A DNA stretch of 64,000 bases, from assembly GCF_003151255.1 (NCBI RefSeq), contig NZ_CP029481.1, positions 806,001 through 870,000 of the forward strand, in the 5' to 3' direction. The position numbers were made by a program, and so were the translations under genes. The notes under the pieces are model-generated. The model made no database searches and was not told the origin of the DNA. It saw only the letters and a list, made by a program, of their open reading frames with translations. The DNA is from Microvirga sp. 17 mud 1-3 (GTDB lineage Bacteria > Pseudomonadota > Alphaproteobacteria > Rhizobiales > Beijerinckiaceae). Below, in pieces: positions 17,731 to 29,226 of this stretch (its first letter is position 1; the number at the start of each line of letters is the position of its first letter).

Positions 17731-18242
17731 GAGGTGTCCTTCGGGAGTCATGGCGGTTCGCGTCAGGGGACGGATCCTCGATGGCTGGATTTTCGGCGCA
17801 GGTCCGAAGCGCGTAGGGCGGGCAATCCGCAGGATGCCCGACGAAGGGGCACGGTTCCTGGGTTGAACTCATCCCCGGAAGGACGGTTCCGTCTCCGCAT
17901 GATCGTGCCGGAAGGGAGATTCGGGATAAGCGGACTGGCTCATGAGGGTGAGGCATGAGATGCGATGCGGGTCATGATGTCGCCACAGTCGAGCCGGCTA
18001 ATCCGCGTCCTCGATCAATGGCCGAGGTTGTCGTGCGGGCCCACACCGGCATCGGTGCATTGTGGCCTAGCGACGAAGGAGGTGGCTGATGGACGACAAT
18101 GTCGAAGAGACTGCCACGACCCATGCTGGCATCGTTCGCCCGCATGTCCTTCCGAGGTCAGAGCCGCATCTTGCGCGCGGCCAAGCGCTCCTGTCCTAAA
18201 ACGCTTCTGTCGTAAGTCCCGTCTCTCCAGCCGAGGTTTCCG
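17731..18242. other. intergenic region, no supported gene
   Basis: About 510 bases between the divergent MFS and DUF6894 genes. Open frames here have shadow-like composition and no ribosome site. No clear promoter, hairpin or repeat was recognised. Confidence 0.4.
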
Positions 18243-18518
18243 ATGCGTTGCTTTTTCAATCTGACGAACGGCAAGTGTCATGTTGCCGACCGGGAAGGGG
18301 TCGAGGTCGCGAGCCTCGATCAAGCGCATGGAGAAGCCGTGGACGCGATCCGCGAGACCTTCCGGCATCACGAGGCGGCTGATCTCGATCTGGAGGGATG
18401 GGCTCTCGACGTCGTCGATCTTTCGGGGCGCGTCCTGTTGTCGATGTCCCTGGAGGACGCCATGGAGGCGCCGCGGATGCGCGGACGGTTCGACCGTCCG
18501 CTCGGCATCATGCAGTGA
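18243..18518 (+). CDS. DUF6894 family small protein
   Basis: A 91-residue soluble protein. It starts MRCFFNLTNGKCHVADREGVEVASLDQAHGEA, the pattern (aromatic beta strand, Asp-x-x-Gly, Asp, Ala) shared by the many small DUF6894 proteins of Rhizobiales. Function unknown; these are often numerous paralogs per genome. ATG 18243. It converges with lepA 60 bases away. Confidence 0.8.
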   Translation: MRCFFNLTNGKCHVADREGVEVASLDQAHGEAVDAIRETFRHHEAADLDLEGWALDVVDLSGRVLLSMSLEDAMEAPRMRGRFDRPLGIMQ

Positions 18519-18578
18519 TCGTTGCCTCGACGGAATGGACGGGTGGATCGGCGCCCGGGCAAGCCCGCTCCGGTCCGG

Positions 18579-20384
<1,806 letters not shown>

Positions 20385-20631
20385 TTAAAGTTGCAATTAC
20401 GACAATGTCTGTCGGCAGGGCCTTAGCAGCCTCGCCCCCTAATGCCAAGGGAAGTCGGTGTCGCGCAGTGGGTCAGATATTGGGCGGGCACCAAATATTT
20501 GGGCAGGAATGCCGAAAAAACGAGCGCCGTCACGGGGCTCGGCGGAAGCGTGGCCTGCCGCCGGAATGGTAGAACCGTCCGCAAAGGGTCGGGCGGTCAG
20601 ACCTGCCGCGGCCCGTCCGAGGATCCGAACG

Positions 20632-21126
20632 ATGACGATTGCCGTCAGGCCCGCCGCGGAGGCCGATCTCCCGGCCATTCTCGCTCTCCACAACCACCAT
20701 ATCGTCCACACCCTGTCCATCTGGCGCTATGCGCCCGTGGATCTGGCCGAGCGCCAGGCCTGGTTCCAGGAGCGGCTGTCCAAGGGCTATCCTGTCCTGG
20801 TGGCCGACGAGGGCGGCGAGGCGGTGGGATATGCGTCCTACGGTCCGTTCCGGACCGGCGAGGGCTATGGTCGCACCGTCGAGAACTCGATCTATGTCCG
20901 CCAGGACCGGCAGGGAAGGGGGATCGCCCGCACGCTCATGCAAGCCCTGATTACGGAGGCGCAGAACCAGGGGCGGCACACGATGATGGCCGGGATCGGG
21001 CTCCCCAACGGGGCCTCGGTGCGGCTGCACGAGAGCCTCGGCTTCGTCGAAGTGGGACGGCTCAAGGAGGTCGGCTGGAAATTCGACAGGCCCCTCGACC
21101 TGCTCCTGATGCAGCGGATGCTCTGA
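20632..21126 (+). CDS. GNAT N-acetyltransferase (phosphinothricin acetyltransferase-like)
   Basis: A 164-residue GNAT enzyme. The acetyl-CoA loop VRQDRQGRGIARTLM and the downstream IGLPNGASVRLHESLGFVEVGRLKEVGWKF are characteristic of the Pat/Bar/MddA subgroup, which acetylates phosphinothricin-like or methionine-derivative substrates. ATG 20632 begins right at the domain (MTIAVRPAAEADL) after GAGGATCC; longer upstream reading gives unlike sequence. The 247 bases up to lepA hold no other gene. Confidence 0.87.
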   Translation: MTIAVRPAAEADLPAILALHNHHIVHTLSIWRYAPVDLAERQAWFQERLSKGYPVLVADEGGEAVGYASYGPFRTGEGYGRTVENSIYVRQDRQGRGIARTLMQALITEAQNQGRHTMMAGIGLPNGASVRLHESLGFVEVGRLKEVGWKFDRPLDLLLMQRML

Positions 21127-21234
21127 CCCAACCGGCAACGCTTTTTCCGGTTGCGCGTTGACGTGTGTCTTCCCTTGCGGAAGGCATATTGCCCTATGCG
21201 GGTCGTTCCTCCCTCTCCTGCAGGAGTTTTCATC

Positions 21235-21771
21235 ATGGCCAAGGTCCGCGCCCTGCCGCAACGCAAGAAGGTCGCTCCCCTCGACACGCCGACTGATCTG
21301 AAGCCGGAAGGCGTCGCGGCAATCTCCAAGGCCCTCAACGCGCTTCTGGCGGACACCTTTGCGCTCTACGTCAAGACCAAGAACTTCCACTGGCACGTGA
21401 GCGGGCCGCATTTCCGCGATTACCACCTCCTCCTGGACGAGCAGGCGGCCCAGATCTTCGCCACCACGGACGACATCGCCGAGCGGGTGCGCAAGATCGG
21501 CGGCATGACGCTGCGCTCCATCGGGCAGATCGCGTCCCTGAAACGGGTCGAGGACAATGATGCGGACTACGTCCCGCCGCTCGAGATGCTGCGCGAGTTG
21601 ATGAACGACAACAAGGCTTTCGCCACGAACCTGCGCGAGGCGCACGAGGCCTGCGAGAAATACGAGGATTTCGCGACCGCGAGCCTGATCGAGAACTGGA
21701 TCGACGAAACGGAGCGCCGCACCTGGTTTCTGTTCGAGGCAAGCCGCGGCGCCGATCGGTCCGGCCACTAA
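21235..21771 (+). CDS. dps: Dps-family ferritin-like DNA-protection protein
   Basis: A 178-residue Dps dodecamer subunit that oxidises iron with peroxide and can coat DNA. The motif KTKNFHWHVSGPHFRDYHLL, followed by LDEQ and DDIAERVRKIGG, carries the intersubunit ferroxidase ligands (His54, His64, Asp68 by motif). The Lys/Arg-rich N-terminus (MAKVRALPQRKK) is the sort of tail that binds DNA. ATG 21235 follows CAGGAG. It stands alone and converges with hrcA, 28 bases from its stop. Confidence 0.93.
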   Translation: MAKVRALPQRKKVAPLDTPTDLKPEGVAAISKALNALLADTFALYVKTKNFHWHVSGPHFRDYHLLLDEQAAQIFATTDDIAERVRKIGGMTLRSIGQIASLKRVEDNDADYVPPLEMLRELMNDNKAFATNLREAHEACEKYEDFATASLIENWIDETERRTWFLFEASRGADRSGH

Positions 21772-21787
21772 AAATGCGGGCCCTTCC

Positions 21788-21810
21788 GGGGACGCTGCGT
21801 CAGCGTCCCC
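21788..21810. terminator. hairpin between dps and hrcA
   Basis: GGGGACGCTG (21788-21797) pairs with CAGCGTCCCC (21801-21810) around CGT. It sits between two converging stops and includes the hrcA stop codon. A run of A/T lies 13 bases beyond on the dps side. A shared terminator is plausible. Confidence 0.45.
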
Positions 21811-22891
21811 GCTCCAGCAGGCGGGAGATTACGCGGGCGGTGTAATCCACCATCGGCACGATGCGCGCATAGTTGAGCCGGGTCGGCCCGATGACGCCGA
21901 GCACGCCGACGATCTTCTGGCTCCCGTCCCTGAACGGGGCAGCGATCATCGAGGAGCCGGACAGGGAAAAGAGCTTGTTTTCCGATCCGATGAAGATCCG
22001 CACGCCCTCGCCATCCTCTGCGCGGGTAAGGAGATCGATGACGTCGGTCTGCGTCTCCAGATCCTCGAACAGCAGGCGGATGCGGTCGAGGTCCTCCGCG
22101 GCCTTCAGGTCCTCGAGGAGGTTCGCCTGACCGCGCACGATGAGCTGGCGCGTCTCCGTTGCGCCGACCGGCGTAGCAAGCCCAGCCTCGACCAGTTTCG
22201 CCGTGAGGGCATCGAGCTCGCGCTCCATGTCGCTGCGGCGGATTGCGATCTCCTGCTTCACGTCCGCCAGGGTCTTGCCGCGGATGCGGGCGTTCAGGAA
22301 GTTGCTCGCTTCCGTAAGGGCACTCGCGGGCAGGCCGGCAGGAAGTATGAGGAGGCGGTTCTCCACCGATCCGTCCTCGCCCACGAGCACCACGAGGGCG
22401 CGGCTCGGGTCGAGGCGCACGAACTCGATATGCTTGAGGCGGGCATTCGACTTGGACGTCACGACGACGCCGGCGCCTCGCGAGATGCCGGACAGGAAAG
22501 CCGATGCCTCGGCCAAGGCCGTCTCCAGGGTGTGGCCGGAGGCCGCGGCCCTCATCTGGGCCTCGATGCGGGCGCGCTCCTCGCGGCCCACATCGCCGAT
22601 CTCCATCATCGCGTCGACGAAGAAGCGCAGGCCCAGCTCGGTCGGCAGGCGGCCGGCGCTGGTATGGGGCGCAAAGATCAGGCCCGAGGCCTCGAGATCC
22701 GACATGACGTTGCGGATCGAGGCCGGGGACAGGGCCATGGGCAGGATGCGGGACAGGTTGCGCGAGCCGACGGGCTCCCCGGTCGCGAGATAGCTCTCCA
22801 CGATCCGGCGGAAGATCTCCCGGGAGCGTTCGTTCAGCTCCGCCATGGCGCGGGTCTCGCCGAACGGTGCGGATGGGCTCTGCCGATTCAT
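21800..22891 (-). CDS. hrcA: heat-inducible transcription repressor
   Basis: HrcA binds the CIRCE inverted repeat and represses chaperonin genes, with GroEL as its folding partner. The 363-residue protein has the N-terminal winged helix ([26 protein letters not shown]), the [17 protein letters not shown] recognition segment, and the C-terminal [19 protein letters not shown] motif. ATG 22891 is chosen over the upstream ATG 22930; MAEL at 22846 is a shorter option. It is divergent from rph, as in many Rhizobiales. Its target site lies in this window at 49564-49590. Confidence 0.95.
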   Translation of the reverse strand: MNRQSPSAPFGETRAMAELNERSREIFRRIVESYLATGEPVGSRNLSRILPMALSPASIRNVMSDLEASGLIFAPHTSAGRLPTELGLRFFVDAMMEIGDVGREERARIEAQMRAAASGHTLETALAEASAFLSGISRGAGVVVTSKSNARLKHIEFVRLDPSRALVVLVGEDGSVENRLLILPAGLPASALTEASNFLNARIRGKTLADVKQEIAIRRSDMERELDALTAKLVEAGLATPVGATETRQLIVRGQANLLEDLKAAEDLDRIRLLFEDLETQTDVIDLLTRAEDGEGVRIFIGSENKLFSLSGSSMIAAPFRDGSQKIVGVLGVIGPTRLNYARIVPMVDYTARVISRLLERGR

Positions 22892-23082
22892 CGGGGCGCG
22901 TTCAATCCTCGGTTCACCTTGCCGTCTCATTATGTGAAGAGTGTCGCGGCCAAACGCAAGCCCATTGCGGGGCTGGCTTTTTCCGATGGCCCCAGGCTCT
23001 CCTTGCCGTCCTGCGTTCAGACCGATAAGACCACCGGAGCTTCGAAAACCCCATCCTCAAAGTCCTACGGAGACGAACCGAG

Positions 23083-23796
23083 ATGCGCCCCTCCCAACGT
23101 GCCGCCGACGAACTGCGCCCCGTCAGCCTGGAGCGAGGCGTCGCGCGCTACGCGGAAGGGTCCTGCCTCGTCTCCTTCGGCAATACCCGGGTGCTGTGCA
23201 CGGCCTCCCTTGAGGAGAAGGGGCCGCCATGGCTGCGCGGCACCGGCAAGGGCTGGGTCACGGCCGAATACGCCATGCTGCCCCGCGCCACCCACGAGCG
23301 CACGCGCCGGGAGGTCAATTCCGGTAAGCCGTCGGGCCGGACTCAGGAGATCCAGCGCCTCATCGGCCGCTCCTTGCGCGCCGTGGTCAATCTTCCGGCC
23401 ATCGGCGAGCGGCAGATCGTGATCGATTGCGACGTGATCCAGGCGGATGGCGGCACCCGCACGGCCTCCATCACGGGCGCCTGGGTCGCTCTCCACGAGT
23501 GCTTCGCCTGGATGCAGAGCCGCTCCATCATCTCGATCAATCCCCTGCGCGAGCCGGTGGCGGCGATCTCCTGCGGCATCTACCAGGGCAAGCCAGTTCT
23601 GGATCTGGACTACGCCGAGGATTCCGCTGCCGAAACGGACGCCAATTTCGTGATCACCGGGTCCGGAGGTCTCGTCGAGGTCCAGGGCACGGCGGAAGGA
23701 AAGCCGTTCTCCGAGGAGGAATTTTTCAACCTCCTGCGCCTGGCGAAGGCCGGCGTCGCCCAGCTCGTCGAGTTGCAGAAGAAAGCGGTCGCCTAA
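23083..23796 (+). CDS. rph: ribonuclease PH
   Basis: A phosphorolytic 3'-5' exoribonuclease that trims tRNA 3' ends. The 237-residue length is standard. Family motifs are present: [46 protein letters not shown] and [12 protein letters not shown]; the conserved acidic/Arg phosphate-binding residues fall in these. ATG 23083 follows GGAGACGAACCGAG. It heads a run with rdgB and a P-loop gene and is divergent from hrcA. Confidence 0.96.
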   Translation: MRPSQRAADELRPVSLERGVARYAEGSCLVSFGNTRVLCTASLEEKGPPWLRGTGKGWVTAEYAMLPRATHERTRREVNSGKPSGRTQEIQRLIGRSLRAVVNLPAIGERQIVIDCDVIQADGGTRTASITGAWVALHECFAWMQSRSIISINPLREPVAAISCGIYQGKPVLDLDYAEDSAAETDANFVITGSGGLVEVQGTAEGKPFSEEEFFNLLRLAKAGVAQLVELQKKAVA

Positions 23797-23866
23797 AGGA
23801 AGTGATGTCCCGGCCGTCCGCCGGAGCCGGGAGCGACCCGTTTCGACCGTATGGAGGTTCACGATC

Positions 23867-24511
23867 ATGCCCCGTCCCCTGACCGGAAAGGTCGTCATCG
23901 CCACCCACAATCCCGGCAAGTTGCGCGAGATGCGCGAGCTGTTCGCGCCCTTCGGCGTGGAGGCCGTCTCGGCCGGGGAGCTGGGGCTGCCGGTGCCGGC
24001 CGAGACCGGGCACATGTTCGCCGAGAACGCCGCCATCAAGGCCCACGCGGCCGCGCAGGCGACCGGGCTGCCGGCCCTTTCGGACGATTCCGGCCTGTGC
24101 GTCGATGCCCTGGACGGTGCGCCGGGGCTCTTCACGGCCGATTGGGCGGGCCCGACCAAGGATTTCGCCGCCGCCATGGCGCGGGTCGAGCGCGAATTGC
24201 AGAAGCGCGGCGTGACGGCGGAGGGAAACCGCAAGGCCCATTTCGTGTCGGCCCTGGTGGTTGCGTGGCCCGACGGACACGAGGAATTGTTCGAGGGCCG
24301 TGTCTTCGGCCAGGTGGTCTGGCCGCCGCGGGGAAGCCAGGGCTTCGGCTACGACCCCATGTTCCAGCCGGAGGGGTTCGACGAAACCTTCGGAGAGCTG
24401 TCTTCCGAGCGCAAGCACGGCATCGACTGGTCGGCCCCGACGGCGCAGGCCCTTTCCCACCGGGCGCGCGCCTTCGTGACGCTGGCAGCCGGCTGCCTGC
24501 GCAGGGGCTGA
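23867..24511 (+). CDS. rdgB: XTP/dITP diphosphatase (non-canonical purine NTPase)
   Basis: A HAM1-family enzyme that hydrolyses XTP and dITP to the monophosphates, keeping deaminated purines out of nucleic acids. The 214-residue protein shows [11 protein letters not shown] (substrate loop), [25 protein letters not shown] (catalytic Asp and metal Asp), and [12 protein letters not shown] near the C-terminus. ATG 23867. It follows rph by 70 bases in the common rph-rdgB order, often with hemW, which here lies 2.2 kb farther on. Confidence 0.96.
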   Translation: MPRPLTGKVVIATHNPGKLREMRELFAPFGVEAVSAGELGLPVPAETGHMFAENAAIKAHAAAQATGLPALSDDSGLCVDALDGAPGLFTADWAGPTKDFAAAMARVERELQKRGVTAEGNRKAHFVSALVVAWPDGHEELFEGRVFGQVVWPPRGSQGFGYDPMFQPEGFDETFGELSSERKHGIDWSAPTAQALSHRARAFVTLAAGCLRRG

Positions 24512-24522
24512 GCGGCCCCGAG

Positions 24523-25032
24523 ATGACGACGGTTGTTGTCGTCAACGGTCCGATCAACAGCGGCAAGTCCACCCTGGGGCTTGCCCTGTCGCGCCGTCTG
24601 CCGGACGCCTGCTTCATCGACGGCGACGATCACGATGCGCCGGATGACGCTCCCTTGCTGGTGAGGGTCGAGGCGGCCCTGCGCCGAATCGAGGCTCGGA
24701 TCGTCGGAGCTGAAGGCCGCTTCCTGGTCGTCGCCTATCCCTTGCGGCAGGAGGATTTCGAGCGCATCGGAAGGGCCTGCGGCCGGCGGGAGGCCGGTCT
24801 CCGGGTGATTACGCTCGCGCCGCCTCTCGCGGTCGCGCTCGCTGACCGGGGCGTGCGCAGGCTCGAACCCGCAGAGAGGAAGCGCATCGTCGAGATGTAC
24901 CGGGAGGGATACCATGCCCGCCCATTCAGCGATCTCATCCTCGACACTGCCCGCCTTGATCCGGACCAAGCCGCCGACGAAGCCGCGGCCGCTGTCCTCA
25001 AAAGCGCAGCCCGCCTGGACCCGCAGGGCTGA
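24523..25032 (+). CDS. P-loop kinase-like protein
   Basis: A 169-residue protein with Walker A GPINSGKST near the N-terminus and an early FIDGDDHDAPDD acidic segment, the layout of shikimate-kinase- or chloramphenicol phosphotransferase-like small kinases. The C-terminal third has a PAERKRIVEMYREGYHARPFSD stretch suggestive of a lid. The substrate is not evident. ATG 24523 lies 11 bases after the rdgB stop, so the two are cotranscribed. It is not needed for the rdgB function and I know no fixed association. Confidence 0.72.
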   Translation: MTTVVVVNGPINSGKSTLGLALSRRLPDACFIDGDDHDAPDDAPLLVRVEAALRRIEARIVGAEGRFLVVAYPLRQEDFERIGRACGRREAGLRVITLAPPLAVALADRGVRRLEPAERKRIVEMYREGYHARPFSDLILDTARLDPDQAADEAAAAVLKSAARLDPQG

Positions 25033-25064
25033 CTGAAAACGGAGGGCGGATCCGTGGACGCATG

Positions 25065-25093
25065 AAAAACGGGACGCCCGAGGGGCGTCCCGT
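25065..25093 (-). terminator. rho-independent terminator of the DUF2852 gene
   Basis: ACGGGACGCC pairs with GGCGTCCCGT (25069-25078 with 25084-25093). Read on the minus strand a run of five T follows (25069-25065), so it ends the transcript from the gene that stops at 25174. Confidence 0.85.
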
Positions 25094-25173
25094 CTGTCCG
25101 GGAACCGGCGGTTCTCCGGCCGAGCCATGCGAGGGGGCTGTCAGGCATTCGGCCGACCCGGAAGTCCGGACCT

Positions 25174-25698
25174 TTAGCCGTTCGCAGGGCCGCTCTTGTC
25201 GGCGCGACGCTTCGCCATGAAGGCGTCGAACTCCTCGCGGTCCTTCGCGCGCTTCAACTCCTCGACGAAGTCGCGGAACTCACGCGCTTCCTCGTCGAGC
25301 CGGCGACGCTCCTCTTCGAGGCGCTCCAGCTCGCTGCGGCGATACTCGTCGAAGGCTGCATTGCCCGTACCCATGCCCGCTCCGAACCCGCCGGCCGGGC
25401 GGCGATAGGCGAACAGGTCGTCGATCGGACGCCCGAAGTTCTCACGGAAGAAGGCCTTCGCCTCGTCGTATTTTGGATATCCCATGACTTTCCAGACCAG
25501 ATAAGCGACCGCGAGCGGCCAGAACCAGATGAAGGCAAAGACGATGCCGACAATCTCCAGGGCGCGGCGGGGCGGACGCCCGCAGCGGTGGTGACGGCCG
25601 GCGCCGTTGTTCCAGGGCCCTGAGCGGCCTGGGCCGGGCCCGCCGGAGCCCGGAAAACCGGAGCCTGGAGTCCAGGCGGAGGAAGCAGAATCAGACAT
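25174..25698 (-). CDS. DUF2852 membrane protein
   Basis: A 174-residue protein with a Gly/Pro-rich N-terminus, a double-length hydrophobic segment (about residues 47-70: EIVGIVFAFIWFWPLAVAYLVW), then GYPKYDEAKAFFRENF and a charged coiled coil (about 115-165) rich in Glu and Arg. This layout is that of DUF2852, confined largely to alphaproteobacteria. Function unknown. ATG 25698 is preferred over the GTG just before it. A 33-bp near-complete palindrome lies 9 bases upstream of the start, an unusual control signal. Confidence 0.82.
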   Translation of the reverse strand: MSDSASSAWTPGSGFPGSGGPGPGRSGPWNNGAGRHHRCGRPPRRALEIVGIVFAFIWFWPLAVAYLVWKVMGYPKYDEAKAFFRENFGRPIDDLFAYRRPAGGFGAGMGTGNAAFDEYRRSELERLEEERRRLDEEAREFRDFVEELKRAKDREEFDAFMAKRRADKSGPANG

Positions 25699-25706
25699 CA
25701 CAGTTC

Positions 25707-25739
25707 CCGCATGTTAATGCTAACAACATTAACATGCGG
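25707..25739. promoter_or_regulatory. 33-bp palindromic operator candidate
   Basis: CCGCATGTTAATG (25707-25719) and its exact reverse complement CATTAACATGCGG (25727-25739) flank the 7-base spacer CTAACAA. The 13-bp perfect arms and AT-rich core are typical of dimeric repressor sites, such as TetR-family operators. It is placed just upstream of the DUF2852 start and 128 bases after the end of a tetR gene. Confidence 0.68.
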
Positions 25740-25867
25740 ATCGATTTGGGCGCTTTCAAGAGTTTTCGAGGCTGGCCATGTCGATTTTCTTGGCGAGTCT
25801 GCGGGCGACAGGCGACGGGCCGCTCTATCGACTCGTCCAGAGGGCAGGCTTGGGCGCTCGGATCGGC

Positions 25868-26551
25868 CTAGACGGCGGGAATCTTGCGCTGGAGCGCGCC
25901 ATGGACGAGGGCGAGCACGCCGGCCCGCAGCAACTCGTACTTGTCCGGCAGGCCCGGACCTTTGGGAAGTTGGCCCGCCGCATCGAGGGTGGCGATACCG
26001 TGGGAGAGAGCCCAGACCTCGATGGCGATGAAGCGCACATCCACGTCCTTGAAGCCGTCCGGGAAGGTCTCCGAGAGAGCGCGCACCAGGAACGAGAAGG
26101 CATCGCCCTGACCGGCGCCCCCCTCCGGCTCCTTGACACCGGTCGCTTTGGTGCCCCGGGCCCAGGGCGGCCCGCAGGTCTCGGCTTCGGCCGGGCGGGG
26201 TGAGAACATGGCCGCGTAGAAGCCCGGCTCCTGCTCGGCGAAGGCCAGATAGGCCTCTCCCATGCGGGTGAAGCGCTCGAGAGGAGTGCCTTCGCCCGCC
26301 AGAGCCCGACCGAGCCGCTCGGCGAGCTGCGTGTAGCCCCGGAAAGCGACCTCGGCCACCAGGGCGTCGCGGCCCCGGAAATGGCGATAGAGCGCGGCGG
26401 GCGTCACGCCCACGAGCTTGGCCGCATCCGCCAGGGTGAATCCGCCAAGGCCCCGCTCGGCGATGAAGCGCTGCGCCGCCTCGATGAGCGCTTCCTTGAG
26501 ATTGCCGTGGTGGTAGCCCTGCCGGTCGAACGGGGCGCGCCAATGCCGCAT
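25868..26551 (-). CDS. TetR/AcrR-family transcriptional regulator
   Basis: A 227-residue TetR-type repressor. The helix-turn-helix FTLADAAKLVGVTPAALYRHF is at residues 38-58, followed by a ligand domain ending in FIAIEVWALSHGIATL, the WHG-type C-terminal domain. It is transcribed in the same direction as the DUF2852 gene downstream and divergently from hemW. The large palindrome at 25707-25739 is the obvious candidate operator; the pairing is inferred from position only. Confidence 0.9.
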   Translation of the reverse strand: MRHWRAPFDRQGYHHGNLKEALIEAAQRFIAERGLGGFTLADAAKLVGVTPAALYRHFRGRDALVAEVAFRGYTQLAERLGRALAGEGTPLERFTRMGEAYLAFAEQEPGFYAAMFSPRPAEAETCGPPWARGTKATGVKEPEGGAGQGDAFSFLVRALSETFPDGFKDVDVRFIAIEVWALSHGIATLDAAGQLPKGPGLPDKYELLRAGVLALVHGALQRKIPAV

Positions 26552-26725
26552 AACGATACCTGTACTGTCTCGGCCGCCAGCCTAAGCCTTCGAGCCCCGG
26601 GAGGCCAGCCAGGAACCTGAGGGGTGAACAGCGGCCAAGCGGAATGGTTCGCTCTTCGCACGGACTTTCGCCGTGCGGCAAGCCGGTGCGTGACGGAAAG
26701 GGGCCGAGATGCCATAACGCCGCCC

Positions 26726-27886
26726 ATGATCGATCATCCGACGCGCGATGTGGGTTTCGGCGTTTACATCCACTGGCCCTTCTGCGCCTCCAAATGCCCC
26801 TATTGCGACTTCAACAGCCATGTCCGCCACCAGGGTGTGGACCAGGAACGGTTCCTGGCCGCCTTCCGGCGGGAGATCGCCCATACGGCCGCCCGAATCC
26901 CGGGACGCACGGTCACGAGCATCTTCTTCGGCGGCGGGACGCCCTCGCTCATGCGGCCCGAGACCGTGGGCGCGATCCTCGATGCCATCGGCGGCGCCTG
27001 GGCCGTGGCGCCGGACGCGGAAGTCACCCTGGAGGCCAATCCGACGAGCGTCGAAGCGGAGCGCTTCCGCGGCTATCGCCAGGCCGGGGTCAACCGGGTC
27101 TCGCTCGGCGTGCAGGCCCTCAACGACCCCGATCTCAAGCGCCTCGGCCGCATGCATAGCGTCGAGGAGGCGCTGGCGGCCGTGAAGGTCGCGGCCTCGA
27201 TCTTCGAGCGCTATTCCTTCGACCTCATCTATGCCCGTCCCGGCCAGACCCCGCAGGCCTGGGCGGCCGAGCTGAAGGAGGCCATCGGCCATGCGGTGGA
27301 GCATCTCTCGCTCTACCAGCTCACCATCGAGCCCGGCACCTGGTTCGAGCGCCTGTTCAACGCCGGCAAGCTCACGGTGCCGGATGAGGAGACGGGCCGC
27401 GCGCTCTACGACGTCACGCAGGAGGTCTGCGAGGCTCATGGGCTACCGGCCTACGAGATCTCCAACCATGCCCGTCCCGGCGCCGAATCGAGGCACAACC
27501 TGCTCTATTGGCGCTATGGCGAATATGCGGGCATCGGGCCCGGCGCCCACGGGCGGCTCGTCACCGGCAATGCCCGGATCGCCACCGCGACTGAAAAGCA
27601 CCCCGAGACCTGGCTGGCGCAGGTCGAGCGGGAGGACCATGGGGTGATTGAGGAGGAGATCCTCACCACCGAGGCGGCAGGCGACGAGTTCCTGCTCATG
27701 GGCCTGCGCCTGAAGGAGGGCATCGACCCGCGCCGCTACGAGGCCTTCGCGGGCCGCCCGCTGAACGCGGGTCGCGCGCGCATTCTTGAGGAAGAGGGCC
27801 TGATCCGCATGGATGGCACACGCCTGGCCGTAACCGAGAAGGGCTTCCCGGTGCTGAATGCGGTGATTGCGGAACTGGCGGCTTAA
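26726..27886 (+). CDS. hemW: radical SAM heme chaperone HemW
   Basis: HemW is an oxygen-independent coproporphyrinogen oxidase-like radical SAM protein that binds heme and hands it to targets. The 386-residue protein has the CX3CX2C cluster Cys20, Cys24, Cys27 in HWPFCASKCPYCDFN, the GGGTPSLM motif and EANPTSVEAERF; it lacks the extra N-terminal Cys set of true HemN. ATG 26726 starts one helix before the barrel; upstream in-frame sequence does not look like protein. In this genus it normally follows rdgB, but here three genes intervene. Confidence 0.94.
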   Translation: MIDHPTRDVGFGVYIHWPFCASKCPYCDFNSHVRHQGVDQERFLAAFRREIAHTAARIPGRTVTSIFFGGGTPSLMRPETVGAILDAIGGAWAVAPDAEVTLEANPTSVEAERFRGYRQAGVNRVSLGVQALNDPDLKRLGRMHSVEEALAAVKVAASIFERYSFDLIYARPGQTPQAWAAELKEAIGHAVEHLSLYQLTIEPGTWFERLFNAGKLTVPDEETGRALYDVTQEVCEAHGLPAYEISNHARPGAESRHNLLYWRYGEYAGIGPGAHGRLVTGNARIATATEKHPETWLAQVEREDHGVIEEEILTTEAAGDEFLLMGLRLKEGIDPRRYEAFAGRPLNAGRARILEEEGLIRMDGTRLAVTEKGFPVLNAVIAELAA

Positions 27887-27949
27887 GGGAAGTCGCGGCG
27901 CGACGGATCTTGCTCCCCACAAGGGGGAGAGAGCAGGGCCGTGCTTCCA

Positions 27950-28098
27950 CCGTCATTCCGGGGCCGCGTCAGCGGAGCCCGGAACCCATAACCACAAGCG
28001 GTTCAGACCAAGGTATTGCGATATCCACTGTGCTTTATCCTGCCTCGTCAGCGTATATGGGTTCCGGACCCGGCCCGAGGGCCGTCCCGGAATGACGG
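27950..28098. repeat. nested inverted-repeat intergenic element
   Basis: A 149-bp element between hemW and gshB. Outer arms CCGTCATTCCGGG (27950-27962) and CCCGGAATGACGG (28086-28098) are a perfect 13-bp inverted repeat. Inner arms around GGAACCCATA (27981-27990) and TATGGGTTCC (28056-28065) form a second stem. The CATTCCGGGGC core recurs at 42690-42699. This is the style of mobile palindromic elements in Rhizobiales intergenes. Its single strand would fold into a long hairpin. Confidence 0.75.
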
Positions 28099-28110
28099 AG
28101 GAAAGGATCC

Positions 28111-29058
28111 TCAGGCGCGCCCGATCTTCGATTCGATCACGTCCCACACCTTCACGGAGAGGTCCGGCCCGCCGAGGCGCTTGATGGCGCGCAGGCCCGT
28201 GGGCGCCGTCACGTTGATCTCGGTGAGGTTGCCGTCGATCACGTCGATGCCGACGAGGATGAGGCCCATGCGCTTGAGCTCCGGCCCGATGGTCTCGCAG
28301 ATCTCGCGCTCGCGCGGCGACAGGTCCGTCGGCTTCGCGGCGCCGCCGCGCACCATGTTGGAGCGGATGTCGTTGGCGGCCGGAACCCGGTTCACGGCGC
28401 CCGCCGCCTCACCGTCGATGAGGATGATGCGCTTGTCGCCCTCGGTGACCCGGGGCAGGAAGCGCTGGATCACCCACGGCTCCCGGAAGGTGGCCGCGAA
28501 GAGATCGTAGAGCGAGCCGAAATTCGGATCCTCCCGGCCGATCTTGAACACGCTCGCGCCGCCATGGCCATAGAGCGGCTTCATCACCACCTCGCCGTGC
28601 TCGCGGCGGAATTCCTCGATCTCGGCCTTGTCCCGGGAGATCAGGGTCGGCGGCATCAGGTGCGGAAACAAGGTGACGAAGATCTTCTCGGGCGCATTGC
28701 GCACATGGGTCGGATCGTTGACCACGAGGGTCTTCGGATGGATCCGCTCGAGGAAATGCGTCGCCGTGATATAGGCGAGGTCGAAGGGCGGGTCCTGGCG
28801 CATCAGCACCACGTCGACCGTCGACAGGTCCACCCGTTCGGTTTCGCCCAGGGTGAAGTGGTCCCCTTCCACGTCGCGGGCCTCGATCGGCTCCGCCATG
28901 GCCGTCACGGCGCCGTCCCGCAGGCTCAGGCGGTCCGGCGTGTAGTGGAAGACCCGATGCCCCCGCCGCTGTGCCTCGAGCAGCAGCGCGAAGCCCGTAT
29001 CGCCCGCGATCTTGATGCTTCTGATGTGATCCATCTGGATCGCGACGGTCAGGGTCAT
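28111..29058 (-). CDS. gshB: glutathione synthetase
   Basis: An ATP-grasp ligase that adds glycine to gamma-glutamylcysteine. The 315-residue length is normal. Motifs: [21 protein letters not shown] at the N-terminus, [16 protein letters not shown] (substrate loop), [15 protein letters not shown] (ATP-grasp lysine and Gly-rich loop) and [19 protein letters not shown] (metal Glu/Asn). Start ATG 29058. It is divergent from the lipid kinase gene, and its stop lies just beyond the inverted-repeat element. Confidence 0.96.
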   Translation of the reverse strand: MTLTVAIQMDHIRSIKIAGDTGFALLLEAQRRGHRVFHYTPDRLSLRDGAVTAMAEPIEARDVEGDHFTLGETERVDLSTVDVVLMRQDPPFDLAYITATHFLERIHPKTLVVNDPTHVRNAPEKIFVTLFPHLMPPTLISRDKAEIEEFRREHGEVVMKPLYGHGGASVFKIGREDPNFGSLYDLFAATFREPWVIQRFLPRVTEGDKRIILIDGEAAGAVNRVPAANDIRSNMVRGGAAKPTDLSPREREICETIGPELKRMGLILVGIDVIDGNLTEINVTAPTGLRAIKRLGGPDLSVKVWDVIESKIGRA

Positions 29059-29226
29059 GCGTTAGCCTCCGTGAGCAGCGAGGTTATTGGACGGAAATGC
29101 CGCAATGGCAACAGCCATCGCGGCGACGGGAGCAGCTATCGGGTGGACAGGCACGGAAGGCCGCATCCGGAAGGCTTTACGGCCCCGCCTCTTGCAGATG
29201 AGGCTCAGGTTGCCATCTGTAAGGCC

